25,409 nucleotides of DNA from contig JAGXOR010000006.1 in NCBI GenBank assembly GCA_023659785.1, positions 1 to 25,409 on the forward strand, written 5' to 3'. The stretch's first letter is position 1; each line of letters starts with the position of its first letter. A model generated the notes under the pieces. The model saw nothing but the letters and a program-made list of their open reading frames with translations. It was not told the origin of the DNA and made no database searches. The translations under genes and the position numbers were made by a program. Positions 10,601 to 16,264 of this stretch are shown one piece after another. The DNA comes from Methanomicrobia archaeon LH_S13 (GTDB lineage Archaea; Halobacteriota; Syntropharchaeia; Alkanophagales; Methanospirareceae).

Positions 10601-12923
10601 TCAAGGTGTGATTTCCGGCGGAGCAAACTCGCCATATGAATGATTTGTTTTTTGTTGCATTACCAGCATCAAAATCCACAATACTTGCGTTCAGCAACGT
10701 TTCATTTAAATATGAGCAGACATCAAAAGTTCCGCTTCGATTGGCGAAGTTCGTTATTTTTAAGGTTGCGTTTATAGTGATGAGCTCACCAGAAAACAGA
10801 TTCTCGGGGTTGGCACTAAGGGATAGGTTAGTGATGGAGAAATCGTAAGGTGCTCGTACATATACAGACGTGCTGTTCTGGTTATTGGATTCGTTGAGTT
10901 CTTGAATATGGTTATCAGGGTCAGCAATCGCAGTGAAGGTATGGTTGCCAAAAGTCGCATTCCTCCAGGTTGTGGTGATTTCTACTGAGCTGCCGGCACC
11001 TAACCCAGGAATGACTATTTCATTGAACACCTCACTGCTCGTATTACCATCGCCGATACCGTACTTGAATATGAGCTTGAATTCAGGTGTATCCTCAAGT
11101 CCGGGGTTTGCGACAGTAGCAGTGAGATTAACGAGGTCGCCATCGAATAGCGGAGTTTTGTCAACCGATAAGCTGGTTACTTCGAGGTCAACATTGATGG
11201 GTTTTACTGATACCACGATACTCTTGTTGTTGTTTTCCGTATTCGATTCGTTCGCCACAGGGGCGACCTCTACACGGATGGTATGGTTTCCGGATGCGAG
11301 GTCCTCGAGGTCGTTCAGCCATGCAGATGCATTCCAGTTAGCATAAACGTGTTTTGACTGCTTAAGACCCAGGGGAATAGGGTGCTTTGCAAAAATTGAA
11401 TCGTATTTGTCAACAAAGAAATACACGTGGTTGTTTGGCTCGTATGCTTTTGCTTCTATCACTATTTTATCGCCAAGACTCCAATTAGACCAGAAATCGG
11501 AATGGCATGAAGAAGAGAAGTTGTTAATCATGGTGCCGGTTCCATTATAAATACGGACATAAGAGTTATTGCCCTGAACGCAGAGGTCAGCGAAATGGAC
11601 GCGTATTTTGAGAGCGCCAGGTTGTGTTATGGTGTTGCTACTGCGGTTCGTAAAGTCGGAGATATTCCATAAGAAGCAGAAGACGGAAGTGTTCTTCGTG
11701 TCGTAAGAGGTAACGGTGGTGTTCGCCTCTGAGCCACCTATGTTCTCAATCGTTGCAGACACGTTAAGCACGTCGCTGGTTGTTGGATTCTCCAAATCAA
11801 CTGATAGGCTAGAGACATTGAAGTCAGGGGCTGAGAGAGGAGGGGATTCAAGCGAAAGATTGAGATGGAAAAGTCCTCCCTTTTTTATGTCTTCCCGGGA
11901 TACTGTATAGGTAGAGAGGTTAAATCTATCGCCATCTGAGACGTTGAATGCAAGCAAATCACTTTCATTCGCGGTTATAACAACCTGGAAGAAGTTATTG
12001 GATGTTTCTGCAAGCCAGTTCTTGTTTACGTTTTTGTTAGTTATGTTCAAGGAGAAATTATAACAACCAAAGCCGTTTTCGTAATGAACCCAGCCGAAGA
12101 TGTAAAAAGGTGTTGATGGGTTTGCATTTGAATATAGAATTTGAGTAGGCATAGGGGATGGTGTTGGAGTAGGAGAAACAAGAGGAGAAGGACCGGGTGT
12201 AGGACAAGGAGTAGGCGAGGGTGTAGGAGAGGATACAGGTGTTTCTTGTGATGATACATTCCAGACCCAGGTTTGCATAGCGGTGCCATTTTCGTTAGAT
12301 GCGATTGCTGATACGTTCCATGTGCCTGCGGCTGCGCTTGTGCTCGTATAGGAAGCGTTTTTCACACTCGTATTTATTTGAACCTCAGTTCCATTGAGCA
12401 GCCAGCTAACGTTTACCGTTCGGTCCGTTGTAATATTGAAGGTTATTGGTGCTCCTTCGGTGTTGGAAATAGGCGAATGGGGAGCGAAAGAGGTTATATT
12501 GGGTTTTGCTGGAGACGGCGTTGGCGTTGGTGTTGGAGTGGGTGCAGGAGTTGGCATCAAAGTTGGTGTGGGACCTGGCGTTGGTGAAGGAGATGGAGTT
12601 GGAGTTGGAGTTGGACATGGGGTTGGTGTAGGTGTAGGTGTAGGGGAAGAAGTAGGTGATGGACTTGGACCTGGCGATGGCGATTGAGTGGGTGAAGGAG
12701 AAGGCTCAGGGGTAGGTTCTGGCGTTGGCGTTGGCGATGGTGAAGGTGTTTCCCCGTTTTCTCCATCCGTGGCATTGCTCGCATTGCTGCTGAACAGGGA
12801 GAGAGATGACTGCGTCATCACCGGGCTCATCACACTCACTAAACACACCGTTATCACCACCAAAGTGCCGATTGCTCGCCAGTTACACTTCCCTTTCAGT
12901 GTTATCTTATTTCTTTTTATCAT
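1677..12923 (-). CDS. Giant CARDB-repeat cell-surface protein (3748 aa)
   Basis: This is a cell-surface stalk protein. An N-terminal hydrophobic segment (residues ~18-37) follows a basic start. Then come a Pro/Ser/Thr stalk of PTPTP/PSPSP type (~60-139), an Ig-like domain (~140-225), a second Pro-rich stalk (~228-262), a beta domain beginning FYIFGWVHYENG (~265-355), and about 18 CARDB-type repeats. The repeats are recognisable by DLxVxNLS at the start and IVDPxNxIxExxExNN near the end. A DUF3344 domain (~3205-3505), a final CARDB, a Gly/Glu-rich segment (~3635-3700) and a C-terminal helix with a basic tail (~3711-3735, HERRRH) complete it. Dozens of NxS/T sequons indicate heavy N-glycosylation. 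Seven CARDB units carry a ~70-130-residue insertion. The stop is TGA. No enzyme motif was seen; adhesion or wall architecture is inferred. Confidence 0.93.
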   Translation of the reverse strand: MIKRNKITLKGKCNWRAIGTLVVITVCLVSVMSPVMTQSSLSLFSSNASNATDGENGETPSPSPTPTPEPTPEPSPSPTQSPSPGPSPSPTSSPTPTPTPTPCPTPTPTPSPSPTPGPTPTLMPTPAPTPTPTPTPSPAKPNITSFAPHSPISNTEGAPITFNITTDRTVNVSWLLNGTEVQINTSVKNASYTSTSAAAGTWNVSAIASNENGTAMQTWVWNVSSQETPVSSPTPSPTPCPTPGPSPLVSPTPTPSPMPTQILYSNANPSTPFYIFGWVHYENGFGCYNFSLNITNKNVNKNWLAETSNNFFQVVITANESDLLAFNVSDGDRFNLSTYTVSREDIKKGGLFHLNLSLESPPLSAPDFNVSSLSVDLENPTTSDVLNVSATIENIGGSEANTTVTSYDTKNTSVFCFLWNISDFTNRSSNTITQPGALKIRVHFADLCVQGNNSYVRIYNGTGTMINNFSSSCHSDFWSNWSLGDKIVIEAKAYEPNNHVYFFVDKYDSIFAKHPIPLGLKQSKHVYANWNASAWLNDLEDLASGNHTIRVEVAPVANESNTENNNKSIVVSVKPINVDLEVTSLSVDKTPLFDGDLVNLTATVANPGLEDTPEFKLIFKYGIGDGNTSSEVFNEIVIPGLGAGSSVEITTTWRNATFGNHTFTAIADPDNHIQELNESNNQNSTSVYVRAPYDFSITNLSLSANPENLFSGELITINATLKITNFANRSGTFDVCSYLNETLLNASIVDFDAGNATKNKSFIWRVCSAGNHTLTVCVDPYNNLTESSETNNNMSVPITVHKGPDFTVTNLMAHPQNPVIGDVVELNATIANSGNKTFGNKTSNTSVVFYDNKRIELKRPRKLYKTINDTLTIPEALQIRVHFSYIYGPSRINIYDKNGSAIEEFNWSFWEDRSYKDITDYWTEWASGDTIRIESQSGEFTIDRYEAVLAKNESIPPLDAGNYTPVYAELNLSDQYMGWALNGTHNITAMVDPYDDIDEPDEENNTYTTSILVTPSLDFAVTNVSFNPPEPLLNDTVEINASVKNFGVRNGTTTVEIFYDNRTVGFEYEALIENESVTLNVSEAKNVTAIWNATTLHGGAGPRNITVRSEPHDVFTETNEKNNTLIQPIFVNGTDLAVTNIDIPCEDFFAELDVNITATIANLGALNVSNFSVFFKSGFGKDNTSCVVFNITNISSLPASNSTDITVSWKPPKRGFYTINVSVPFVPLVDNNKANNMNSADTRIVYPGWNLSIENISIYQKEVQEGENVTINATIGNHGVLSGNISVGFFVNRTDFAGSADERFKRIGTVDDVFVPINKTINISFNWTANIHGGDHLIVAVADPDDELDEQGGDTSDGVPPDSPPDTIIFKGNTSNNVKSSVLHVILPDLTISNFSINNPSALNAGDTVNITAEIKNHGNITANTTVWFYMKKDVSDYKKTGRDHLYHPIHPTWPLLRPENTSMRVHFDFINITFKEEKGVVNAYNKSNESQQPVCFYVMEGEGADAQMVRVFNISADKSSATIGYHYPCWNGMCAGWVWNWTVLSCDDDSVDKIRWQNIWTDWRDYKKLEIKAIGDVVSPPGCWHPIPGVEFLIDEYQFILGNKTVTLNPGERKLCNFSSNANFPLEAKASGKNYTFMTIVEGEKKEKERYIGGTDLGVANISIEPAEIMENDINVLDGNFIWINATIKNFGTMNASDFNVSFYEFPPSFRWFYRDHMQYCSPDHKLLGTRHVEELPAGNSTTLSLSWNASIRDIQFCCGGGEDKWETQRSTYRIKGIIDPKENDEEDYKNNTLQQRVRVKQSRDFEVTNLSFTVNNETIEPDSSGKVWLDISDNVSLNAAVNITNKANQGDTLNVSFYLDEVDRNHEIGSTNVKFGPGYGNGTVYNETGYANISWMADVISEHNITVVLDPKQEIEGAEKIYEINESNNKFTQPIHMRASDLVVENLDVNQKTLNQGENTSINVTIANRGLLNESNVTFAIYDYAKRLIEDVSSDETYCGFPTIAIKRPNATAMRLYLDLEIEGGKVCINDSRGNQIKCYYKNFHGWTPWILDNITKVMSRRNETSGAYAKVSRVYYLERSSEISNKTIQKLDINERKNISIEWTPHTGGERFIVAKIDPEDEKPEYNESNNMKVENITVQAPDLVVSNLTLWLNNTAICDNGTIEIKHGDNLTITANVTNIGIEEAKNFDVRFFVDDILIHEGKKPIASLAPNKPETLSVNWTAIIGNHVIKVDADYENKVNETYETNNIAVKERYICGAEVSGNTSWETLGLHGEILFGPEQPYDEDTVNITANITNIGCLNATDFNVLLFHDYSPSHVEIRRQVVMHGIWMNKTYPDANQIYIRIIDRASKNEKHWDPMDAGDVEIYDAWGDAVLSGSNFNDVCSWSQVKEGKSCWIPVRGNTANVKVYGECWEDFIVLFYPVYQSGTSWLYKGVNVPVNSSINLTPQMQTDVRAGNFKVIAVIDPENSVPEDNKTDNIITRVMLVKPTRDFTVPNVTADKTTLSDTDITNITAEVANVGYRNGTANVSIMDYETETRTYGYHFNKSLKWSYLPVPPDVVQLNPEVPSWLDIGGNRARSITNLMIIHHPDTDAIQLHFDFISAYSTSDIAAMGVCDENGDRIWYREQKKGVLKDYTILVPGDTAYIYNNTLATFSLRGYTTKKEFLHEENIQLNATKPWNESKDITAEWLATTGNHSINVTVWNNTVKEINKTNNSFILPLNVSPSRDPTIENITFDPPHPANGDNVSISAIVKNNGTKSATFMVDLWLNLTRNSSIAPVPNADWIIDHKEENRTSYIIHLNRENVTLGPGKNGSVNAIWNNISISGDPDYEVIAIVDPRDEIDEMNNSQSDNEMRKKIKMNYPDLTVTKFISPSREDRNASVVIANTGIKNASNVTVRFGVSEYREIEVTGSKTDRQRIKKKGAKNIRVHFKWLDAGDRKSLLEIRKNLTDKVPVCDYSDEVFRGWSPWVSGDSFWLVYSLSGKRSFKINALEWGEIEDKTINGTINANESVPIVIPAQWGDVKNYTQPRNLKVMVDPDNNITELREENNSKTGVIYTDLTFGEEEIHFVSPDEAHLCVLSKNNLLSAMIKNNNETEGIVFPASDFNVTLEVRNPKNGTIAFSKSKNYQDFLPTNKTLYAGEEEEIKFLLGEIYPDFDGDTKDYKVVVIADSENDINEANEFYGQGEGNNKTLRTATVYHVSGYTGGDLEEGPHGEVYGDVVYSIGNSTYKAASVNFNDVTSKIPENANITIARLYYYWLYWGGHSTADGDMDFNRNSVSNNASLYSDDTVATNFPARWGVYVYNVSNEVANALAGGGDLEATATSIGDNVIPSGMLLLVVYEKDDPQINEPLIEYWIDEGAFALMADNEEYPTGLTPEQCTANAYFNGNVNADSVKEAKLLAVLPLWTPYNASSLTIKDGRVKEGDALIFGHGQPEECQLTGARGGKTHWGYTGTGCMAFTENRWEDVKGLLESSGNKAQIQSKGNFMVATNAVLKVTYLPDLTVSLYAPSSVKGGERRKIEATIDNLGEAKAESFDVTFNASDGTPKKHVEHIDLLEGLGSNNNTKTVEFTWTAPGELGMHEQIKKQNVTIAVTADSGGDVGELDEDNNDDAKDIVVTITKKPFKLSEGKRGSGPGEGGGEGEGGGEGEGAEAGAITGGSGKAIAGQKGGKTITGYLMKGSVPQSGASGGGGGGERGEFSWIGLLIRIAMLTVAGALVGIGYLHERRRHNSTNKNINNEK
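12139..12241 (-). repeat. Second Pro-rich stalk coding repeat
   Basis: Low-complexity DNA encodes alternating PSPTP/PTPGP within the giant protein, residues about 228-262. It separates the Ig-like domain from the next beta domain. Such tracts are prone to length change by slippage or recombination. Confidence 0.7.
12505..12746 (-). repeat. Main Pro-rich stalk coding repeat (~80 residues)
   Basis: Degenerate 6-bp units encode PT, PS and PE dipeptides, residues about 60-139 of the giant protein, directly after the signal/anchor segment. The resulting polyproline-like rod would hold the folded domains away from the membrane. The short units and near-identity make this a likely site of length polymorphism and of assembly error. 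Confidence 0.8.
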
Positions 12924-12947
12924 AAAAAAGTTGCTTTAAAAAATTAG

Positions 12948-12954
12948 ATATATG
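12948..12954 (-). promoter_or_regulatory. TATA-like element of the giant gene
   Basis: On the minus strand CATATAT is centred about 28 nt before the ATG at 12923, the distance normally seen between an archaeal TATA box and the transcription start. No Shine-Dalgarno sequence is visible between it and the ATG. The transcript is therefore probably leaderless, unlike the strong-SD genes on the other strand. Confidence 0.5.
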
Positions 12955-13008
12955 ATAATAAAAAGGTTTTCTATACACTTTTTCTTTTTTGTAAAAAAAG
13001 AAAACCTG
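12955..13008 (-). terminator. Hairpin plus T-run after the small coiled-coil gene
   Basis: AGGTTTTCT (12964-12972) and AGAAAACCT (12999-13007) form a 9-bp stem with further T/A pairing inside. Read on the minus strand, the stem is followed by TTTTTATTAT. This lies between the small gene ending at 13167 and the giant gene promoter, so it fits a terminator separating the two. A weaker inverted repeat (AAGTCCC.../...GGGCTT, ~13019-13052) precedes it. Confidence 0.5.
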
Positions 13009-13166
13009 TGCTAAAAGAAAAAAGTCCCTTTTTTTTAAAGGAAGGGCTTAAAAGTAATACTTCGAAGATATTTCTTATATCTTGTGTTGGTATTTTCAAA
13101 TATAAGTTTTGATTTTTTTAGGGTAAGATAAAAGCGAAAGATAAGGCGATGGAAAAAGAGTTACCA

Positions 13167-13403
13167 TCACATTATCATTACAATGATGGTGGTAAGGATG
13201 GATACGGTGCCAATGATGATGGTGATGTAAACGATTCTTTCCGTCCACAGTCGGTCCTTCAGCTTATCCCGCTCTTCTTCGCGCGCCCTCTGTTCTTGAA
13301 TCTGCTTCCTCAGTTTAAACAACTTCTCGTTGTATTCCTCTCTAACTTCTCTAAGTTCTTCTCTCAGTTTTTCGTATTCTTCTTTCGCATATTCCGGCGG
13401 CAT
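13167..13403 (-). CDS. Small coiled-coil protein with C-terminal membrane helix (78 aa)
   Basis: I do not recognise a named family. Residues 5-52 are almost wholly charged and helical, with heptad-like spacing of Leu/Tyr (EEYEKLREELREVREEY), predicting a coiled coil. Residues ~56-78 form one hydrophobic Ile/Thr/Val-rich helix that ends the protein, so it looks tail-anchored with the coiled coil on one side of the membrane. The start at 13403 has GGTGA about 7 nt upstream and TTTTTATATG at 13441-13450, an appropriate TATA distance. A hairpin with a T-run follows the gene. It lies just upstream of the giant surface-protein gene on the same strand, but the two appear to be separate transcripts. 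A role in the surface assembly is only a guess from position. Confidence 0.7.
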   Translation of the reverse strand: MPPEYAKEEYEKLREELREVREEYNEKLFKLRKQIQEQRAREEERDKLKDRLWTERIVYITIIIGTVSILTTIIVMIM

Positions 13404-13440
13404 CTTACTTCACCAGTTTCTATTTTGTTTTTCTTTTCTG

Positions 13441-13450
13441 CATATAAAAA
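13441..13450 (-). promoter_or_regulatory. TATA box of the small coiled-coil gene
   Basis: TTTTTATATG on the minus strand lies 38-47 nt before the ATG at 13403. This places a transcript start near 13420 and the GGTGA ribosome site (13410-13414) inside a leader of roughly 17 nt. Confidence 0.5.
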
Positions 13451-13581
13451 CCTAACACTATCAGCAATCACCAGCGATTTATCCTCTTTTGTTAGGGTTC
13501 TCAAAAATGGAAAGGAGAAAAAAAACCGAAAGTCTTTTAATTATGGTATATCATAAAATTTTATATTTATGTTATCATGCA

Positions 13582-13592
13582 CATATATAAAA
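13582..13592 (+). promoter_or_regulatory. TATA box upstream of the dockerin operon
   Basis: ATATATAAAAA is preceded by AT-rich DNA and followed by a purine-rich stretch. It would start a transcript near 13610-13615, some 250 nt before the GTG of the next gene. The tRNA-like module and several further hairpins would then lie in the mRNA leader. It could instead drive a small RNA made from the tRNA-like module alone. Confidence 0.5.
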
Positions 13593-13634
13593 AGCGAAAG
13601 TGATAAAAAAAGCGGAAGAAAAACGAAAAAGAAT

Positions 13635-13727
13635 GTCCCTGTGCAGTGCGAAGCGGTTTGGTCAAGCTTTCCTAAAGCTTGATGCGTGGTGCGAATCCAC
13701 GAGGGGGCGATGGGGGAACAAATCCCC
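13635..13727 (+). other. tRNA-like three-hairpin module, copy A
   Basis: AAGCT/AGCTT (13664-13668/13676-13680) closes a 7-base loop TTCCTAA, exactly an anticodon arm with CCT (Arg); two more pairs extend the stem. CGTGG/CCACG (13685-13689/13697-13701) closes TGCGAAT, a T-arm with one base off the usual TTCGAAT. GTCCCTG (13635-13641) and AGGGGGC (13702-13708) pair at 6 of 7 positions like an acceptor stem. The 20-nt D region forms no proper stem, so a functional tRNA is unlikely. A third hairpin, GGGG/CCCC (13712-13727), follows. The same order of elements recurs at 17393-17455 upstream of the next surface gene. It may be a tRNA-derived remnant or a structured regulatory RNA. Confidence 0.45.
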
Positions 13728-13855
13728 TGAGATAGGAAGAAGAGGTTCTTTTAATAAACTTTTTCTTCCAAAGAAAATAGGGTGAAAGCCAAAGGCTAAA
13801 AGAAATGTTTTTAGTCAAGGTTTTTACCGAAGGTAAAAAAGTTGTTAGGAGGTGA
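13728..13855 (+). promoter_or_regulatory. Structured leader and strong ribosome site of the dockerin gene
   Basis: Successive inverted repeats are GGAAGA.../...TCTTCC (13735-13777), AGCC-AAA-GGCT (~13788-13798) and TTTTTACC-GAA-GGTAAAAA (13821-13839). They lead directly into AGGAGGTGA (13847-13855), a full match to the archaeal 16S tail. This site sets the start at GTG 13867 rather than the in-frame GTG at 13852, which overlaps the site itself. The spacing matches the 17504 gene within one base. Confidence 0.55.
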
Positions 13856-13866
13856 AAAAGGAAAAA

Positions 13867-16233
13867 GTGAAGACAAGATACATAATAGCACCGATAGTGA
13901 TATTAGCGATATTAGTGTTAGCAGCGTTCAGTACACCCGCGATGGCTCAAGCGTGCCTGCGTAACATATATACTCCTAACTGCAATGTTACACCCAGCGA
14001 ATTTACCAACGGCACTATTACCAATGGCTCAGTAAGGGTTCTGGAGAATGAAGCGCCTGGTTGTGATAATAACTGGACGATTACCCTGCCTCCGGGCGAG
14101 GTGGTAGTTGCATACGCGCACTGGCACAGGTGGGGCGCATGCGAGAACAACAGTCCAACGGCGGAATTCTGGAATGGCGACGGTGTGCACCAACAGATAA
14201 GCATCCCGGACACTCTTTGTAATGAGAGTGGCAATAATGAGCGACGAGGTGTATGGTATAGCGGCTATAACCCAGATAACGGAAACCACCATTATTACTG
14301 GCGGGTAAATGCAACGCCGGGCACTAATATTTTTAAAGCAACTGGATGCTACGATACATCTGGTGAGCATTGTGACATCAGGTATTTCGTTGCAGTCATT
14401 AATCAAACCGACGCACCTAATAGAACACATAGCGGAGTTTGGTGGCATAACTACGGGTATAAGAAGATAACGCAAACTCCTTATTCAACGTGGTTCTATA
14501 ATGCGAGCATTGGTCCTGTAAGCGAGCATAACTATACGTTATGGGTAGCGCAATCGCACTACGATGATTCGGATATAGACATATCTGTAAACAATCACTT
14601 GGTCGGTACAATCTATGGTCCAGGAGGCTATCCGTTTTCTCTGGAAGAGTTCAATGTGCCAGGTAGCTATATAGAAACTGACGGCTCACAGGCTGCGGAA
14701 TGGGATATGGGACCGCCAGACGATTATTTCTACGGTTACTTCGCAACTCTGGCGGAAAAAGGACCGGAGCGACCGGACCTCGAGGTCGAAGATATCATCT
14801 TCCCGGAAGTGATGAATCCGAGCACCGGCTACACGATAGAGGCAACGATAAAGAATCCGGCCGATGCGGGAACGGGAGATACGTTCAACGTGAGTTTAGA
14901 AGTAGATGGTATCTTCCACAGTAAAGTAACAGATGAAGGACCACTGAGCGCTGGTGCGAGCACAACCGTAAGTTTCACGGGTGTGAGCCTTGAAGAAGGA
15001 TGCCACAACTTCACGGTGATTGCAGACTGCGATAACGACGTAGATGAAGGAACACCGGGTGAGACCAACAATGCAAGAACAGAATGGTACACGGTAGGGC
15101 ACAATGTTATTGTAGTGCACAACAACAGCGACCTTATGAGTCATCCGGATTTCATAAATCGCGGCGGTACCTACTACCTGGAAAATAAGATGATAACGAA
15201 CTGCGTGGGCTGCGGCGTCACCATAGAGAACACGAATTTACCGTTTGTTATCCAGAACTGCACGGTACATAACTGCAACTATGAGGAAAGGAACCCGGAG
15301 TGGGGCCAGTACAAAGCCGGTATATGCCTGAACAACGTCACGAACGGACAGATAGGAAAACAAAGCAATACGATAGTGAACAACACGAATGCGGGCATAC
15401 GAGTCCAGAATTCAACTTACGTGGATATAATAGATAACTATATCAGGAACAACACGATATATGGTATATACGTGTATCCGGATGAACTGGTAAAGCCGCC
15501 ATATCCTGAGTATGTTAAGTTCATTAACGTACTGAACAACACACTCATAGAGAATGAAGAGGGAGTTGACCTTGCTGAAGCGTTCTACTGCACGGTGAGT
15601 GACAACATAGTTCGAGACAACACCAAGTATGGCGTGTATATCTGCGGTAACAACAGTTGTATATACAACAATACGATAGAGAACAACAGTATGTACGGAA
15701 TGAAACTGTTTAACGCTTCAGGGAACTGTGTCTGCCGGAATGACTTTGTTAACAACAATAACACCGGAGTGCAGGCATACGACAACAGGGGAACTAACTA
15801 CTGGAATTCAACCGTGGACGATATTGTATATGAATACAGCGGCACGACTTACGTGAACTACACGGGTAATAACTGGAGTGATTACACAGGAGCCGATAAT
15901 GGTGAGGGACTTGGAAGTAGCGCATACGAGATAGATGGAGGAGCAGGAGCAGAGGACAATTATCCGCTGATAGAGCAGAGGTCAAATTACGAACTGATGT
16001 GCGGTGATGTGAATGCTGATGGATTTATAAGCACTCTTGATGCTACCAAAGTGGATGATGTTGCGTGGAAGGTTATCACACCCGGTGCACTAACTAGTCA
16101 ATGGGCAGCTGATACGAATTGTAATTCATATATAAGCACTTTGGATGCTAACAAAGTGAAGGATGTTGCGTGGCACGTTATTTTACCGAGTGATCTGGGT
16201 TGCTGCAACTGTTGTACACACTATCATTATTAG
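13867..16233 (+). CDS. Secreted dockerin protein with DUF3344-like, CARDB and NosD beta-helix domains
   Basis: Numbering is from the GTG at 13867. A signal peptide covers residues 1-~27 (ends TPAMAQA). A DUF3344-like beta domain (~30-295, VVVAYAHWHRWG) follows, then a CARDB domain (~300-395, RPDLEVEDIIFPE), then a right-handed beta-helix of NosD/PbH1 type (~400-690). The helix has repeating N-x-I-x-x-N rungs and the terminal NNWSDYTGADNGEG and NYPLIE signature. A type I dockerin (~710-770) has a good first calcium loop (DVNADGFISTLD) and a weaker second (DTNCNSYISTLD, Gly and Asp replaced). The extreme tail is CCNCCTHYHY, a Cys/His cluster of possible metal- or disulfide-forming use. There is no membrane anchor, so attachment to a cohesin partner is expected. 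It stops with TAG and is followed after 31 nt by the next gene, probably in one operon. Confidence 0.9.
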   Translation: MKTRYIIAPIVILAILVLAAFSTPAMAQACLRNIYTPNCNVTPSEFTNGTITNGSVRVLENEAPGCDNNWTITLPPGEVVVAYAHWHRWGACENNSPTAEFWNGDGVHQQISIPDTLCNESGNNERRGVWYSGYNPDNGNHHYYWRVNATPGTNIFKATGCYDTSGEHCDIRYFVAVINQTDAPNRTHSGVWWHNYGYKKITQTPYSTWFYNASIGPVSEHNYTLWVAQSHYDDSDIDISVNNHLVGTIYGPGGYPFSLEEFNVPGSYIETDGSQAAEWDMGPPDDYFYGYFATLAEKGPERPDLEVEDIIFPEVMNPSTGYTIEATIKNPADAGTGDTFNVSLEVDGIFHSKVTDEGPLSAGASTTVSFTGVSLEEGCHNFTVIADCDNDVDEGTPGETNNARTEWYTVGHNVIVVHNNSDLMSHPDFINRGGTYYLENKMITNCVGCGVTIENTNLPFVIQNCTVHNCNYEERNPEWGQYKAGICLNNVTNGQIGKQSNTIVNNTNAGIRVQNSTYVDIIDNYIRNNTIYGIYVYPDELVKPPYPEYVKFINVLNNTLIENEEGVDLAEAFYCTVSDNIVRDNTKYGVYICGNNSCIYNNTIENNSMYGMKLFNASGNCVCRNDFVNNNNTGVQAYDNRGTNYWNSTVDDIVYEYSGTTYVNYTGNNWSDYTGADNGEGLGSSAYEIDGGAGAEDNYPLIEQRSNYELMCGDVNADGFISTLDATKVDDVAWKVITPGALTSQWAADTNCNSYISTLDANKVKDVAWHVILPSDLGCCNCCTHYHY

Positions 16234-16264
16234 CAGTTAGTAAGTCAAAGAGAGGAGATAAAAA

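Noticed and set aside
12505..12746. CRISPR or other non-coding repeat array
   Set aside because: The repetition is 6-bp codon-level periodicity encoding Pro-Ser/Thr within a long open frame, without spacers.
13149..13556. 135-codon plus-strand frame opposite the small coiled-coil gene
   Set aside because: It has a Phe/Leu/Ser-rich shadow composition, whereas the minus-strand frame has a proper start, heptads and a membrane helix.
13635..13709. Functional tRNA-Arg(CCT) gene
   Set aside because: The D region forms no stem, the T-loop deviates (TGCGAAT) and one acceptor pair is broken; kept only as a tRNA-like element.
16231..16233. TAG at the end of the 13867 gene as another readthrough codon
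   Set aside because: The dockerin is already complete, the next gene begins 31 nt later in another frame, and reading on would only overlap that gene out of frame.
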